From assembly GCA_029939545.1 (NCBI GenBank), contig JAOZSS010000093.1:1-6433 (forward strand): a stretch of 6,433 bases of DNA. Reading direction: 5' to 3'. Below, one piece after another: positions 5,935 to 6,433 of the stretch. Position numbers and translations under genes: made by a program. This DNA is from Kiritimatiellia bacterium (GTDB taxonomy: Bacteria > Verrucomicrobiota > Kiritimatiellia > UBA8416 > JABMPJ01). Every line of letters starts with the position of its first letter. Positions within the stretch are counted from its first letter, which is position 1. The notes beneath the pieces are model-generated. The model saw only the letters and a list, made by a program, of their open reading frames with translations, searched no databases and was not told where the DNA came from.

Positions 5935-6433
5935 CTAAATATAGTCTTCCATATGCAGCCGATGCAGAAAGTCATCGCGGTCGATGGGGGCGGGCAGTTC
6001 AGGGGTGGTTGCGCGTTTCTCGGCCCGAAGCAACTTCTTTTGCTTGATCCGAAAGTCAGGCTTCTGCTGTGCCAGTGCGATGGCGCGCGCGTGTTTTACG
6101 ATCCGATCGAAGCTGGCCAGATAGTCACGATAGAAGAGTGCCGCAATGGGGGCGATGCGGTGTTCGGCGACTTCGTCACCCAGATCGTCCTTGGCGGCCT
6201 GACTGGCCCGGACATAGTCATCACGCGCATCCAGCAGAACCTTAGCCGCCTGCTGAAAATCCTGTTGATCAGGGCGAAGCGAGTCTCTTACCAGTCTCAA
6301 AATGTTGGCGGTCTTGCGATAGAGGGAGAAGAGACTGCGCATAGTGTCCTCGTCAAAGCGCGCTACGGTCTCTTTCTCTCGCCGAACAGACGTATCGGAT
6401 ATCTTGTCCAGGTGGTCCCCGATACGCTCAATA
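5935..6433 (-). CDS. PhoU-domain protein, probably the C-terminus of a Na/phosphate cotransporter (partial)
   Basis: The gene runs leftward and its 5' end lies outside the window; the frame stays open to the edge, giving 165 residues before the TAG at 5935-5937. The first visible residues are IERIGDHLDKI, the E-R-I-G-D-H metal-binding motif of PhoU-type helical bundles. A degenerate second copy, FDRIVKHARAIA, is found about 105 residues later. The rest is predicted helix, charged and with no membrane segment, ending in a basic tail (KQKKLLRAEKR) and an acidic end. IERIGDH followed by a second half-domain is typical of the cytosolic C-terminus of Na/Pi-cotransporter (NptA/YjbB-like) proteins. 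A free-standing PhoU or DUF47-type protein cannot be excluded because the N-terminal part is missing. ATG 6340-6342 is internal, not the start. It is convergent with the glucan operon and functionally unrelated to it. Confidence 0.7.
   Translation of the reverse strand, partial: IERIGDHLDKISDTSVRREKETVARFDEDTMRSLFSLYRKTANILRLVRDSLRPDQQDFQQAAKVLLDARDDYVRASQAAKDDLGDEVAEHRIAPIAALFYRDYLASFDRIVKHARAIALAQQKPDFRIKQKKLLRAEKRATTPELPAPIDRDDFLHRLHMEDYI

Noticed and set aside
1..6433. tRNA, rRNA, CRISPR array, transposase or integrase
   Set aside because: I found no cloverleaf with CCA end, no regularly spaced long repeats, and no transposase or recombinase motifs on either strand.

Overview
The window is bacterial and GC-rich (about 58-60% by eye). 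It carries a short alpha-glucan (starch/glycogen/pullulan) degradation cluster on the + strand, followed by the 3' end of a convergent phosphate-transport-type gene. The lipobox on the debranching enzyme points to a Gram-negative (diderm) host. The gene style (GH57 with an HNHQP motif, multi-domain GH13 lipoprotein, non-ATG start) would suit an environmental bacterium such as a member of the PVC/Kiritimatiellota-Lentisphaerota group. That assignment is only a guess: no rRNA or other phylogenetic marker is present.

Layout. Positions 1-208 hold no convincing gene; the notable content is a run of CTTAGTC-like motifs at 12-14 bp spacing (23-81). A sigma70-type promoter candidate (209-236) is followed by a leader (260-324) whose sequence pairs into a three-way junction that captures the Shine-Dalgarno and ends at the ATG at 325. 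From 325 to 1435 lies a broken gene. Its frame moves four times, but the pieces are recognisably a GH57-type alpha-glucan hydrolase (HNHQP motif, DGDNAW motif) followed by a starch-binding-type module. The catalytic middle appears to be missing. An intact lipoprotein gene follows 32 bp later (1468-4380). It encodes a type I pullulanase-like GH13 debranching enzyme with three N-terminal beta-sandwich modules, and its best-supported start is a rare CTG. One base after its stop begins a second GH13 gene (4382-5878), an alpha-amylase/neopullulanase-like enzyme without a signal peptide that carries an unusual four-cysteine cluster. A 56-bp convergent spacer with ATCAATC heptamers separates it from a minus-strand PhoU-domain gene (stop at 5935) that runs off the right edge.

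How the parts fit. The two intact GH13 genes are almost certainly co-transcribed. The lipoprotein would debranch external or periplasmic alpha-glucan, and the cytosolic GH13 would process shorter maltodextrins after uptake. No transporter is visible. The GH57 gene was probably the first cistron of the same operon and has decayed while the downstream enzymes stayed open. A perfect 16-bp direct repeat (216-231 and 5917-5932) brackets the whole glucan cluster.
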